Positions 6,919 to 15,792 of a stretch of 64,000 bases of DNA are shown here, one piece after another (within the stretch, counting starts at the first letter, position 1; each line of letters opens with the position of its first letter). The stretch spans positions 132,075 through 196,074 of the forward strand of contig NZ_JAKNTA010000007.1 of the NCBI RefSeq assembly GCF_022288725.1. Direction: 5' to 3'. The DNA is from Kitasatospora sp. A2-31 (GTDB lineage: Bacteria; Actinomycetota; Actinomycetes; Streptomycetales; Streptomycetaceae). Under the pieces are notes generated by a model. It worked only from the letters and a program-made list of their open reading frames with translations, did no database searches and was not told where the DNA came from. A program made the position numbers and the translations under genes.

Positions 6919-9018
6919 TCAGGCCGCCTTTCGCAGGGGAGTGGCACGGTTCTCGCGGACGAGCGAGGCGACGCCCTCGGCGCGCAGCTCGTCCAGGGTC
7001 ACGGCGGAGGCGCCGAGCCGCGCCGCCAGGGTTCGGGCCAGGCCGAGCCGGACGGGACCGGCCTCGCAGTCCAGCACCACGCCGGTCACGCCCTGGGCGG
7101 CCAGCAGCCCGGCCGCCCGGTGCGACTGGGCCACCGCGTCCCGGGCACCGGTGGCCCGGCCGTCGGTCACCACGACGAGCAGCGGCCGGCGGTGCGGGTC
7201 GCGCATCCGCTCGACCCGCAGCACCTCGTGCGCCCGCAGCAGCCCGGCGGCCAGCGGGGTCCGGCCGCCGGTGGGCAGCGACTCCAGCCGAGCCGCGCCG
7301 ACCTCGACGGAGGAGGTGGGCGGCAGGGCCAGCTCGGCGCCCGCGCCCCGGAAGGTGATCATGCCGATCTTGTCGCGGCGCTGGTAGGCGTCCATCAACA
7401 GCGAGAGCACCGCGCCCTTGACGGCGGTCATCCGCTGCCGGGCCGCCATCGAGCCCGAGGCGTCCACCACGAACAGCACCAGGTTGGACTCGCGGCCCTG
7501 GCGGACCTGCTCGCGGAAGTCGTCCTTGGCCAGCAGCAGCGCGCGCGAGGTCCGCCCGCGCGCCACCTGGTGCGGGGCGGCGGCCTGCAGGGTGGCGCTC
7601 AGGTGCAGCCGGGCCAGCCGCCCCTGCGGACGCCGGGCGCGGATGGTGTGGCCGCCGTCGGTCTCGGCGGGGGGGCGGCGGCCCTGGGCGCCCCGCCCGG
7701 TGCCGTCCACCTTGAACAGCCTGGTCCGGTACGGCTCGCCGGCCGCCACCGGGGCGGTCTCCCGCCCGGGCGCGGGCGGCTGGACCGGCACCGGCTGCTG
7801 CGGAGCCTCTTCGGGTCCGGGCGCGGGTGCGCCGGTGCCCGCCGGGGCGGGCGGACCGGCCGGTTCGGGCGCGCCGCCCCCGCCGCCGTCCGGACCGCCG
7901 TCCGGGCCGTCGCCGTCCGGCTCGGGGCCGTCGTCCCCGGGCCCGTCGTCAGCGGGGCCCTCCGGCCGTGGGTCCTCCGCCGCCGGCTCCTCGGGCTCCT
8001 CCGGTCCGGCGTGCTCCGCGAGCGTCCGGTCCAGCTGATCCTCGTCCAGGCCGGGCGCGTCGAAGGGGTTGCGCCGGCGCCGGTGCGGCAGCGCCAGCTG
8101 CGCGGCCTTGCGGACGTCCTCCTCCAGCACCTCGGTGCGCCCCGCCCAGGCGGCCAGGGCGACGGCGGTGCGCGCCATGACGATGTCCGCCCGCAGGCCG
8201 TCGACCTCGAACGCGGCGCAGACCGCGGTGATCTGGCGCAGCGCCCGGTCGGTCAGCTCGACCTCGGGCAGCAGCTTCCGGGCCGCGGTGATCCGCTCGG
8301 CGAGCTCCCGCTCGTCCGCGGCGAACCGCGCGGCGAAGCCGGCCGGGTCGGCGTCGTAGCCGAGCCGGCGGCGGACCACCTCGGCCCGCTCCGCCGGATC
8401 CCGGGTGGCCGCGATCTCCACGGTCAGGCCGAACCGGTCGAGCAGCTGCGGCCGCAGCTCGCCCTCCTCCGGGTTCATCGTGCCGACCAGCAGGAACCGT
8501 GCGGCGTGCCGCACCGAGACGCCCTCGCGCTCGACGTAGGAGCGGCCCATCGCGGCGGCGTCCAGCAGCAGGTCCACCACGTGGTCCTGGAGCAGGTTGA
8601 CCTCGTCGATGTAGAGCACGCCGCGGTGTGCCTGGGCGAGCAGCCCCGGCTCGTACGCCTTGACGCCCTCGGCCAGCGCCCGCTCCAGGTCCAGCGAGCC
8701 GACGATCCGGTCCTCGGAGACACCGACCGGCAGTTCGACCAGCCGGGCCGCGCGCGACGACGCGGGCGCGCCGTCGTGCGCGCCGTCCGGGCACTGCGGG
8801 TCCGGCGCGGCCGGGTCGCAGGCGAAGCGGCAGCCCTCGACGGTGTCGATGGAGGGCAGCAGGCCGGCCAGCGCGCGCACCATGGTCGACTTGGCGGTGC
8901 CCTTCTCGCCGCGCACCAGCACCCCGCCGACGGCCGGGGAGACGGCGTTGAGCAGCAGCCCGAGCCGCAGGTCGGCCATGCCGACGATCGCGGTGAACGG
9001 GTAGCGGACGTCACTCAT
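6919..9018 (-). CDS. Cobaltochelatase-type AAA+/VWA fused subunit (BchI-BchD/ChlD-like)
   Basis: This 699-residue protein fuses the two ATPase-side subunits of a class-I metal chelatase. Residues 1-330 are an AAA+ domain with Walker A GEKGTAKST and Walker B VLYIDEVNLL. Residues 335-430 are a Pro/Gly/acidic linker, very rich in Pro and Ala. Residues 500-690 are a von Willebrand A domain with the metal site D-A-S-G-S. Together with a CobN-type large subunit (not in this window) such proteins drive ATP-dependent cobalt insertion into the corrin ring. Placement between cobQ and cobO points to cobalt rather than magnesium. Its ATG overlaps the cobQ stop by 8 bases with GGAG at correct spacing, so translation is probably coupled. 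Confidence 0.85.
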   Translation of the reverse strand: MSDVRYPFTAIVGMADLRLGLLLNAVSPAVGGVLVRGEKGTAKSTMVRALAGLLPSIDTVEGCRFACDPAAPDPQCPDGAHDGAPASSRAARLVELPVGVSEDRIVGSLDLERALAEGVKAYEPGLLAQAHRGVLYIDEVNLLQDHVVDLLLDAAAMGRSYVEREGVSVRHAARFLLVGTMNPEEGELRPQLLDRFGLTVEIAATRDPAERAEVVRRRLGYDADPAGFAARFAADERELAERITAARKLLPEVELTDRALRQITAVCAAFEVDGLRADIVMARTAVALAAWAGRTEVLEEDVRKAAQLALPHRRRRNPFDAPGLDEDQLDRTLAEHAGPEEPEEPAAEDPRPEGPADDGPGDDGPEPDGDGPDGGPDGGGGGAPEPAGPPAPAGTGAPAPGPEEAPQQPVPVQPPAPGRETAPVAAGEPYRTRLFKVDGTGRGAQGRRPPAETDGGHTIRARRPQGRLARLHLSATLQAAAPHQVARGRTSRALLLAKDDFREQVRQGRESNLVLFVVDASGSMAARQRMTAVKGAVLSLLMDAYQRRDKIGMITFRGAGAELALPPTSSVEVGAARLESLPTGGRTPLAAGLLRAHEVLRVERMRDPHRRPLLVVVTDGRATGARDAVAQSHRAAGLLAAQGVTGVVLDCEAGPVRLGLARTLAARLGASAVTLDELRAEGVASLVRENRATPLRKAA

Positions 9019-10528
9019 GATTCTCCAAGGGGGCCCCGGGCGGCAGGAACGGCAGCGTGCCCGCGGCCGGCACCCCGCCCTCGATCAGCTTCCACAGCGC
9101 GTCGGTGTCCGCGTGCTCCTCGATCAGGTCGCCCAGCCGGTCGAGCCGGGCCTCGCGCGCGGCGGCGAAGGAGGTGTCCGGGGCGGGGACGAAGTCCCGG
9201 CCGGCGGCGGCGGCCACCTCGCCCAGCAGGGCGCGCCGGAAGCCGTCGTTCTCCAGCGCGCCGTGCCAGGTGGTGCCCCAGACCGAGCCCACCCGGCAGC
9301 CGTCCAGGAAGGGCGTGCCCCCTTCGACGGTCACCACGCCGTGGTGGATCTCGTACCCCTCCACCCGCTGCCCGTAGGCCTCGCCGACCGGCCGGCCGAG
9401 CACCTTCTCGGCGCCGAACCGGACGTGCGTCGGCAGCAGGCCGAGCCCGTCCACCGCGCCGGCCCGGGACTCGACCTCGTCGACGATCCCGCGCGCGAGC
9501 ATCTGGTAGCCGCCGCAGACGCCGAGCACCGGCAGCCCGGCCGCGGCCCGCGCCCGGAGGGCCGGCTCCAGCCCGCGCTCGCGCAGCCAGGCCAGGTCGG
9601 CGACGGTGGCCCGGGTGCCCGGCAGCACCACCAGGTCGGCGTCGGCCAGCTCCTCCGGCCGGGTGGCCCAGCGGACCAGCACGCCCGGTTCCTGGGCCAG
9701 CGCGTCCACGTCGGTGAAGTTGGAGAGCCGGGGGAAGCGCACCACGGCCACCCGCAGCACGTCCCGGCCCACCGGCCCGCGGCCCTCGGTGCGGTCCACC
9801 ACGGTGGTGAGGTCGAGCGAGTCCTCGGCGTCCAGCCAGAGCCCCGACAGCATCGGCAGGGTGCCGAGCACCGGACGGCCGGTCAGCTCGCGCAGCATCT
9901 CCAGCCCGGGGGCGAGCAGTCGTGCGTCGCCGCGGAACTTGTTGACGAACCAGCCGGCCACGTGGCGCTGGTCCTGCGCGGAGAGCAGTGCCAGCGTCCC
10001 GTACATGGCCGCGAACACACCGCCGCGGTCGATGTCCCCGACCACGACGACCGGCAGCCCGGCGGCGGTGGCCAGGCCCATGTTGGCGATGTCCCGGTCC
10101 CGCAGGTTGATCTCGGCCGGCGAGCCGGCGCCCTCGCAGACCACCACGTCGTAGCGGCGGCGCAGGTCGGCCAGGCACTCCAGGGCCCGCTCCAGCAGGA
10201 CCGGCTTGCGCTCGCGGTAGTCCAGCGCGCCGACCTCGGCCACCGGGCGGCCCAGCAGCACCACCTGGCTGCGGCCGTCCGCGCCGGGCTTGAGCAGCAC
10301 CGGGTTCATCGCCGCCTCGGGCTCCACCCGGGCCGCCTGCGCCTGCATCGCCTGGGCCCGGCCGATCTCGGCACCGTCGGCGGTGACGAACGAGTTCAGC
10401 GACATGTTCTGCGCCTTGAACGGCGCGACACCGACGCCCTGCCGGGCCAGCCAGCGGCAGATGCCCGCGGTGACCACGCTCTTGCCCGCGTCCGAGGTCG
10501 TCCCGGCGACCAGCAGCGCGTTGCTCAT
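9011..10528 (-). CDS. cobQ: Cobyric acid synthase
   Basis: CobQ amidates the b, d, e and g side chains of adenosylcobyrinate diamide. The chosen start MSNALLVAGTTSDAGKS gives 505 residues, the usual length, with GGAGG upstream. The P-loop GTTSDAGKS, the APFKAQNMSLNS motif and the C-terminal glutamine amidotransferase domain (nucleophile in PVLGVCGGYQML, catalytic His in GYEIHHG) are all intact. The open frame runs further upstream but there it only shadows cobD. Start and stop overlap both neighbours (4 bases with cobD, 8 with the chelatase), indicating a tightly coupled operon. Confidence 0.95.
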   Translation of the reverse strand: MSNALLVAGTTSDAGKSVVTAGICRWLARQGVGVAPFKAQNMSLNSFVTADGAEIGRAQAMQAQAARVEPEAAMNPVLLKPGADGRSQVVLLGRPVAEVGALDYRERKPVLLERALECLADLRRRYDVVVCEGAGSPAEINLRDRDIANMGLATAAGLPVVVVGDIDRGGVFAAMYGTLALLSAQDQRHVAGWFVNKFRGDARLLAPGLEMLRELTGRPVLGTLPMLSGLWLDAEDSLDLTTVVDRTEGRGPVGRDVLRVAVVRFPRLSNFTDVDALAQEPGVLVRWATRPEELADADLVVLPGTRATVADLAWLRERGLEPALRARAAAGLPVLGVCGGYQMLARGIVDEVESRAGAVDGLGLLPTHVRFGAEKVLGRPVGEAYGQRVEGYEIHHGVVTVEGGTPFLDGCRVGSVWGTTWHGALENDGFRRALLGEVAAAAGRDFVPAPDTSFAAAREARLDRLGDLIEEHADTDALWKLIEGGVPAAGTLPFLPPGAPLENHE

Positions 10529-11490
10529 GCCCTTCCCCTCCTGCCCAGGACCGCCCGGAGCAGCAGGTGCCCCGCGACCGTCGTACCCAGGGCCAGCGCG
10601 CCCACCCGCCGGGAGAGCAGACAGGCCCGTTCGATGTCGTCCACCCCGACCGGCCGCAGCTCCGCACCCAGCACCGGCCGGTGCTCGACCCGGTCGCCGT
10701 AGTTGAGCGTCCCGCCGAGGCGGACGCCGAGGGCGCCGGCGAAGGCCGCCTCGGCCTGGCCGGCGTTGGGGCTGGGGTGCGCGGAGCCGTCCCGGCGCCA
10801 GACCCGCCAGGCGGTCCCGGGCTCGGGCGCGGCGGCCACCGCGAGGAGCGCGGTCAGCCGGGCGCCCGGCCAGCCCGCCACGTCGTCCAGCCGGGCCGAG
10901 GCCCAGCCGAACCGGGTGTGCCGCGGCGAGCGGTGGCCGACCATCGCGTCCAGGGTGTTGACGGCGCGGAAGGCCAGCAGCCCGGGTGTGCCCGCGACGG
11001 CGCCCCAGACCAGGGCGTTCACCACCGCGTCGGCGGTGTTCTCGGCGACCGACTCGACCACCGCGCGGGCCACCTGCTGCTCGTCCAGCGCGCTCGGGTC
11101 GCGCCCGCACAGGTGCGGCAGCCTGGCCCGGGCCGCCGTCAGGTCGCCCGCGGCGAGCGAGCGGCCGACGGTCCGGGCCTCCCGGGTGAGGGAGGTGCCG
11201 CCGAGCACCGTCCAGGTCGCGGCGGCGGCCAGCGCGGCCCGCCCGGCCGGGCGCCGGCCCAGCAGGCGGTCTGCGGCCACCGCGGCGGCCGTGACGGTGC
11301 CCACGCAGAGTGCGGTGTAGGCGGCGCCCACCGCGCGGTGGTCGCGCCAGATCCGGTGTTCCAGCCGGCCGGCCGCGCTGCCGAAGAGCGCCACCGGGTG
11401 CCCTCGGCGCGGGTCGGCGAACCGGGCGTCGGCGAGGCTGCCGACGGCGGCGCCCAGGGCGAAGGCGGCGGCGCGGGTCAGCGGGCGCAC
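10525..11490 (-). CDS. cobD: Adenosylcobinamide-phosphate synthase (CbiB/CobD)
   Basis: This integral membrane enzyme joins cobyric acid to aminopropanol phosphate. The 321 residues show several hydrophobic helices, the ADARFADPRRGHPVALFG opening (compare D-P-x-x-x-x-H-P-V in the family), VVESVAENTADAVVNALVWG and the ARLDDVAGWPGARLTALL segment, all typical of CbiB. The GTG start at 11490 has no convincing ribosome site, which fits control by the riboswitch upstream. It is the first gene of the cobalamin operon and overlaps cobQ by ATGA. Confidence 0.92.
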   Translation of the reverse strand: MRPLTRAAAFALGAAVGSLADARFADPRRGHPVALFGSAAGRLEHRIWRDHRAVGAAYTALCVGTVTAAAVAADRLLGRRPAGRAALAAAATWTVLGGTSLTREARTVGRSLAAGDLTAARARLPHLCGRDPSALDEQQVARAVVESVAENTADAVVNALVWGAVAGTPGLLAFRAVNTLDAMVGHRSPRHTRFGWASARLDDVAGWPGARLTALLAVAAAPEPGTAWRVWRRDGSAHPSPNAGQAEAAFAGALGVRLGGTLNYGDRVEHRPVLGAELRPVGVDDIERACLLSRRVGALALGTTVAGHLLLRAVLGRRGRA

Positions 11491-11571
11491 GGCGGGCAGC
11501 GGAGGTCTCGGTGGGGCTGGGCAGCCTGCATCGCGTGCGTGTCCTCACTCAGGGTCCGCGCCCTGGATCGA

Positions 11572-11735
11572 CGTACCGGAGGCGAGAGTCTCCTGGCTTC
11601 CGGGTCGAACGCACCCCCGCGCCTTCCAGCGGCTTCTGACGGCCCGCCGTGGCAAGTGTCGGACGTGCTCCCCGGTGACAGTGGCGGGACCGCGCCGGAC
11701 TCGCACCGGCTTCCTCTGCATGCCTCCGTATTGGC
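11572..11735 (-). promoter_or_regulatory. Cobalamin (adenosylcobalamin) riboswitch
   Basis: Read on the minus strand the region contains, in order, GGAGGCATGCAGAGGAAGCC, the core GCCGGTGCGAGTCCGGCGCG, the internal element GTCCCGCCACTGT and the B12 box GAAGCCAGGAGACTCTCGCC. The 5' GGAGG and 3' CCTCC can close the outer P1 helix. These are the conserved elements of the cobalamin riboswitch. It lies 82 bases upstream of cobD, so adenosylcobalamin should switch the whole cobD-cobQ-chelatase-cobO-cobB operon off. A small CAGGG/CCCTG hairpin sits between the box and the cobD start and may be part of the expression platform. Confidence 0.93.
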
Positions 11736-11741
11736 TGAAGG

Positions 11742-11771
11742 ATCCCATCACGCGGCCGAACCGCGAGTCAA
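11742..11771 (-). promoter_or_regulatory. Probable promoter of the cobalamin operon
   Basis: On the minus strand TTGACT (11766-11771) and TGGGAT (11742-11747) are separated by 18 bases, which resembles a vegetative streptomycete promoter. Transcription would begin around 11735, exactly where the riboswitch aptamer begins. The position is the main support. Confidence 0.45.
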
Positions 11772-11965
11772 CCAAGGTCGCGGAGGGGTTGGTCACACGG
11801 CCCCGCGCCGCCGCGCCCCCGTCTTCACCGTTCCCGACCACGTCGCTATCTCCGATCATCACTGCCGCAGGGGCATGACAGGCTGTGGGATCGTCCACCC
11901 GCCTGGAGGTGCCTCCAGGCCCGCTTCGTGCGTTCGGCGGCTGGGGCGCCGACGGACCGGACCCC

Positions 11966-11971
11966 TACGGT
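11966..11971 (+). promoter_or_regulatory. -10 box of a leaderless promoter
   Basis: TACGGT lies 6 bases before the ATG at 11978. A TANNNT box at this distance is the signature of streptomycete transcripts that begin at or next to the start codon. No ribosome-binding site is present, in agreement. Confidence 0.55.
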
Positions 11972-11977
11972 CGGCGC

Positions 11978-12688
11978 ATGCGACGCAGAGAGCCACCCGC
12001 CCTGCCGCCGGTGCCCTTCTCCCCGGCGGCCGCCCGCGCGCACCGCGCCGGCCTCGGCCTGACCCCCGAACAGGTCGCCGCGGGAACGGCCGCGCACGGG
12101 GTCCGGCTGCTGCCCGCCCACGTGCTCGGCTGGGAGAGCGGCGAGCTGCGTCCGACCGAGGAGGAGTTCATCGCCCTGGCCCGGGCGCTCTGGTGCCCGC
12201 CCGCCCAGCTGATGGGAGCCCACCCGGCGAGGCTGCGGGACTTCCGGGTGGCCCGGGAGCTCGACCAGGAGGCCGTGGCCCGCCGGATCGGCGTCCCGCT
12301 GCGCCGGTACCAGCAGGCCGAGGCGGCCGACCGCTGGGACGGCGACGAGGCGCAGACCCGCGCGCTCGCCCGGGTGCTCGGACTGCGGCTGCGCGAGCTG
12401 GTCGCGGTGACGGGCCGTCGGGAGGAGCTGGACCGGCGGCTGAAGCAGTGCGTGGACGGCCGCTGGCAGGCGCACGTCCGTGCGATCGGCCGGATCGTGC
12501 CGGTGCCCGAGGAGGACCTCGCCGCCGTGCTGACGGTGCTGCAGAGCGAGTACCAGGTCTCCTCGCACTGGGGCGCCGGCAGCTGGGGCTCGCCGGCCCC
12601 GGCGGCCGCGGCCGGCGGCACCCGGGACCAGCCGGTCGGCGAGCGGTTCTGGGAGCTGCTCGGGCGGCGGACCGGCATCCCGGTCTGA
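11978..12688 (+). CDS. XRE-type protein with two helix-turn-helix halves
   Basis: This putative DNA-binding protein has 236 residues from the chosen ATG. Residues about 15-75 (RAGLGLTPEQVAAG, ending LGWESGELRPTEEEFIAL) and about 85-145 (ARELDQEAVARRIGVPLRRY, ending ARVLGLRLRELV) each read as a Cro/C1-type HTH, so the protein looks like an internal duplication. The remaining 90 residues are not recognised. The start was chosen for the leaderless -10 box. An upstream GTG at 11885 would add 31 residues without a ribosome site. The gene is divergent from the cobalamin operon, but nothing else ties it to B12. Confidence 0.7.
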   Translation: MRRREPPALPPVPFSPAAARAHRAGLGLTPEQVAAGTAAHGVRLLPAHVLGWESGELRPTEEEFIALARALWCPPAQLMGAHPARLRDFRVARELDQEAVARRIGVPLRRYQQAEAADRWDGDEAQTRALARVLGLRLRELVAVTGRREELDRRLKQCVDGRWQAHVRAIGRIVPVPEEDLAAVLTVLQSEYQVSSHWGAGSWGSPAPAAAAGGTRDQPVGERFWELLGRRTGIPV

Positions 12689-12845
12689 CCGCCGGGCTCC
12701 GACCGGTCGGCCGCCCCCGGGCGCCGGGCCCGACCGCCGCGCCGGCGTGACCCGGACGGCCGCGTCCGGTGGCCGGCCGCCGCCCCCGCGAGTGGACTGG
12801 TGCGCACAGAGTGCCCAGTCCGCGACCGACAGAGCGGGGAGCGAT

Positions 12846-13961
12846 ATGCGTTGGGGAACCGCGGCCGTCGTGGCGGCCGCCGTCGTCGGAACCGGGGTCG
12901 CCGTGCTCGTGATCGGCCGCCGGGCGTCGGAGCGGATGGTCCGTCCGACCGCCGCCCGCGAGGTGCCCGCCGGTCCCGTCCTGGTGCAGGCCCTCGGGGC
13001 CGGCCGGATCACCTTCACCCCGGGCCCCGAGAGCGCCCGGCCCGGCCGCTGGGGCGTCGAGTGGGCCGGGGGCGGGCACGCGGTCGTCGACGAGATCCTG
13101 CACCGGGACGACCGGGGCGTCACCCGCCGCCTGGTCCGTGCCGACCGGGGCACGTTGACCGCCGGCACCGAGGTCCGCTTCACCCCCCGCGTCCACCTGG
13201 GTGATCCGGTCGGGGCGCTCGGCCTGGCCTACGGCGAGACCGCCGCCGAGGGCGAGCTGGGCTCCCTCCCGGCCTGGTACCTGGACGGCAAGCGCGGCAC
13301 CTGGGTCATCCTGGTGCACAGCCCGGAGGCGGACCGGCAGCAAGTCCTCCCGGTGCTGCCGGTCCTCGACCGGCTCGCCGTGCCGGCCCTCGTCGTGACC
13401 TACCGCGGCGACGAGGGCGCGCCCGCCTCCCCGGACGGCCTCGGCCACTTCGGCGAGACCGAGTGGCGGGACGTCGAGGCGGCCGTCCGGCTCGCGCTGG
13501 ACAACGGCGCCGCCCGGATCGTCCTCTACGGCTGGTCGGTCGGGGCCACCATCGCCCTGCAGGTGGCCGCCCGGTCCGCCTGGGCCTCCTCGATCGCCGG
13601 CCTGGTGCTGGACTCGCCGGTGCTCGACCTGCCCGCCTCCGCCCGCCGGGGCGCCGCCCGGGCCGGCTTCCGCGGCGCCGCCGCCGACCTCGGCGCGCTG
13701 GCCGCCGAGGGCCGCACCGGCGTGGACCTGGCCGGCTTCGCCCGGATCGCGGACGGCACCGACCTGCGGGCGCCGACCCTCGTCCTGCAGAGCCCGGACG
13801 ACCGGATCGCCCCCTGGAAGGCCGCGGCCCGCCTGGCGGCCCTGCGCCCCGACGTGGTCAGCCTCCAGGCGGTCCCGGACGGCGAGCACGCCGCACTCTG
13901 GAACGCCGACCCGGACGCCTACGAGGAGCTGCTGCGCCGCTGGCTCACGCCGCTGCTCTGA
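12846..13961 (+). CDS. Membrane-anchored alpha/beta-hydrolase (serine hydrolase)
   Basis: This 371-residue protein has one N-terminal hydrophobic segment (residues 4-24, AAVVAAAVVGTGVAVLVIG) that is probably an uncleaved anchor, so the enzyme would work outside the membrane. The catalytic triad is visible: the nucleophile elbow G-W-S-V-G in LYGWSVGATIAL, the acid in VLQSPDDRIAPW and the His in PDGEHAALW. The fold resembles the dienelactone-hydrolase/acetyl-esterase group, but the substrate cannot be read from the sequence. The start has GGGGAG at correct spacing. The gene is monocistronic as far as can be seen. Confidence 0.8.
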   Translation: MRWGTAAVVAAAVVGTGVAVLVIGRRASERMVRPTAAREVPAGPVLVQALGAGRITFTPGPESARPGRWGVEWAGGGHAVVDEILHRDDRGVTRRLVRADRGTLTAGTEVRFTPRVHLGDPVGALGLAYGETAAEGELGSLPAWYLDGKRGTWVILVHSPEADRQQVLPVLPVLDRLAVPALVVTYRGDEGAPASPDGLGHFGETEWRDVEAAVRLALDNGAARIVLYGWSVGATIALQVAARSAWASSIAGLVLDSPVLDLPASARRGAARAGFRGAAADLGALAAEGRTGVDLAGFARIADGTDLRAPTLVLQSPDDRIAPWKAAARLAALRPDVVSLQAVPDGEHAALWNADPDAYEELLRRWLTPLL

Positions 13962-14160
13962 CGCCGCGGGAGGGCCGTCCGCCCCCTTCCACCTCCCCGG
14001 TCACACCCGGGAGGCCGGGCTGGCGTGGCCACGTCACACACTTTCGGCCAGGCGGTTTGGGGCCTGTTGCCCGATCTTGTGGACCCGCTGCCGCCGCCCG
14101 CCGGTACCCGAGGCCAACCGGATGTGACAGATGGCCGGTACAAGGGGAAGACTGCTCGAC

Positions 14161-15663
14161 GTGACGTCTCGGAACCCGCGCGACCGTGATGCCCCGCTCC
14201 CGCCGACGATCGGTTCCGGTGCGACGGTGACCCGTCTGCCCGGCACGGCCCACCGCCCCGCCGGCGCCAGGCCGGGCGGCCCCGGCGTACCCCGCAGGCG
14301 AGGGCCCGCACCCGCACCGGGCCGAGGCCGCCTCCCCGTGCCCGAAGGCTTCCCCGCCCCCGCCGAGCTCGCCCCGCTGGCCCGCCGGATGCTGGTCGAC
14401 GCCGTCCGCATCGCCCGCTGGGCGGGCGAGCTCTCCGAGGTCGACAAGCGCGGCGAGCTGCTCCCGGACGACGCCCGCGCCGCCGGCCGCGCCCTGGCCA
14501 TGACGGTCGGCGCCGCCGCCAAGGCCTGGGGCCAGGCGCTCCTGGTCGGTCTGGTGGAGGCCCGGGACGGCGGCGCCGCTCCCGGCTGGCGCCTGCACGC
14601 CTGGGAGCACGACGACGAGGCCGTGGTCCGCGGCTGGTCGGCGCTGTTCGACGCCTGGACGCTGCTCGCCCCGGTGCCGCCGGCCGCCCTGCGCGGGGTC
14701 TTCGCGGTGCTCGCCGGGCAGGCCGTCGACCAGGCGCCGCAGCTGCTCTCCTTCCTGCACCTGGTGGCCGGTCCGGTGGCCGACAGCGAGCTGCTGGAGC
14801 TGTTGCGCCGCGGCCTGGACGAGCGCCGGGTGGCCGGCGGCACCGCCGCGCTGTCGCTGTCGCCCGTCCCGCACGCCGCCTCCGCGGTCTCGGCGGTCCG
14901 CGGCACGTGCCGCGAGCCGCAGATCGACACCCCGGCCGCGCCCGGCGACGTCGCCGCCGTCCTGGACTGGATGCTGGACGGCCTGGCCGCCGTCGGCGCA
15001 GTGGTCCGCAAGGACGACGCCGCCGAGCTCTCCCCGCTCGGGCACTGGGCGGTGCGGGCCAAGCTGGAGGAGATCTGCACGGTCGCCCAGACCGCCGCCG
15101 GGCACATCGAGCAGAGCGCCCTCGAACTCCTGCACGCCTGCGCCGACTACTCGCCCGGCCCGGCCCGCGCCGAGTTCCGCGCCTGGGTCGCCGCCCGCCC
15201 GGCCGACCGGGCGGTGGCCGAGCTGCTGGACGCCGCGCAGGGCGACGACGCGCTCGTCCGCGGCCTCGCCTTCGAGGCGCTGCGGGTGGCCGGTCCGACC
15301 GCCGAGCAGGCCGTCCGGGCCGCCGTGGACGAGCCGGTGCTGCGCCCGTACGCGCTGCTCTGGCTGGCCGAGCAGTCGGACGAGGGCGTCTCCCCGGCCG
15401 ACGTGCTGGGCGCGGAGGACGCCGCCTGGCTCTGGGTGGACACCGCCGCGGCCGTGCTGGACCACGGCGAGACCGAACTGCTGGTGGGCCACGTCGAGGG
15501 CGCCTCGGCCGGCGACCCGGTGCGGCTCTTCGCCCGGGCCCGGCAGTCCGGGCACCCCCGGGCCGCCTCGGTGCTGACCGCCGTCTCCGGCGTCCACCCC
15601 GACCCGGGCGTGGCGCGCGCGGCCCGCCGCTCGGCGTTCAGCGTCCACCGCGGCGGCGCCTGA
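14161..15663 (+). CDS. Conserved streptomycete protein of unknown function, Ala-rich helical
   Basis: The product is about 500 residues, acidic and almost entirely alpha-helical, with no membrane segment and no motif that I recognise. The first 60 residues are Pro/Arg-rich and probably disordered. The folded part begins at LPVPEGFPAPAELAPLARRM. Repeated amphipathic helices in the second half (for example residues 360-500, with AVAELLDAAQGDDALVRGLA) could be HEAT-like. The GTG at 14161 is preferred because AAGGGGAAG lies 10 bases before it. An in-frame ATG at 14131 is the alternative. It converges on pssA across a strong terminator. Confidence 0.65.
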   Translation: MTSRNPRDRDAPLPPTIGSGATVTRLPGTAHRPAGARPGGPGVPRRRGPAPAPGRGRLPVPEGFPAPAELAPLARRMLVDAVRIARWAGELSEVDKRGELLPDDARAAGRALAMTVGAAAKAWGQALLVGLVEARDGGAAPGWRLHAWEHDDEAVVRGWSALFDAWTLLAPVPPAALRGVFAVLAGQAVDQAPQLLSFLHLVAGPVADSELLELLRRGLDERRVAGGTAALSLSPVPHAASAVSAVRGTCREPQIDTPAAPGDVAAVLDWMLDGLAAVGAVVRKDDAAELSPLGHWAVRAKLEEICTVAQTAAGHIEQSALELLHACADYSPGPARAEFRAWVAARPADRAVAELLDAAQGDDALVRGLAFEALRVAGPTAEQAVRAAVDEPVLRPYALLWLAEQSDEGVSPADVLGAEDAAWLWVDTAAAVLDHGETELLVGHVEGASAGDPVRLFARARQSGHPRAASVLTAVSGVHPDPGVARAARRSAFSVHRGGA

Positions 15664-15740
15664 GCCACCCGGAGGCGCCGGACCGCTCCCCGCGGCACGG
15701 CGGGGGCCGCGGGGGGGCCACGGGCCGCCCCAGGGCATGC

Positions 15741-15775
15741 GAGAGGGCCCGGATCCGTCGGATCCGGGCCCTCTC
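15741..15775. terminator. Bidirectional hairpin terminator
   Basis: GAGAGGGCCCGGATCC and its exact reverse complement make a 16-bp stem with a GTC loop, between the converging 14161 gene and pssA. Confidence 0.85.
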
Positions 15776-15792
15776 GTCGTACCGTGGCCGGC

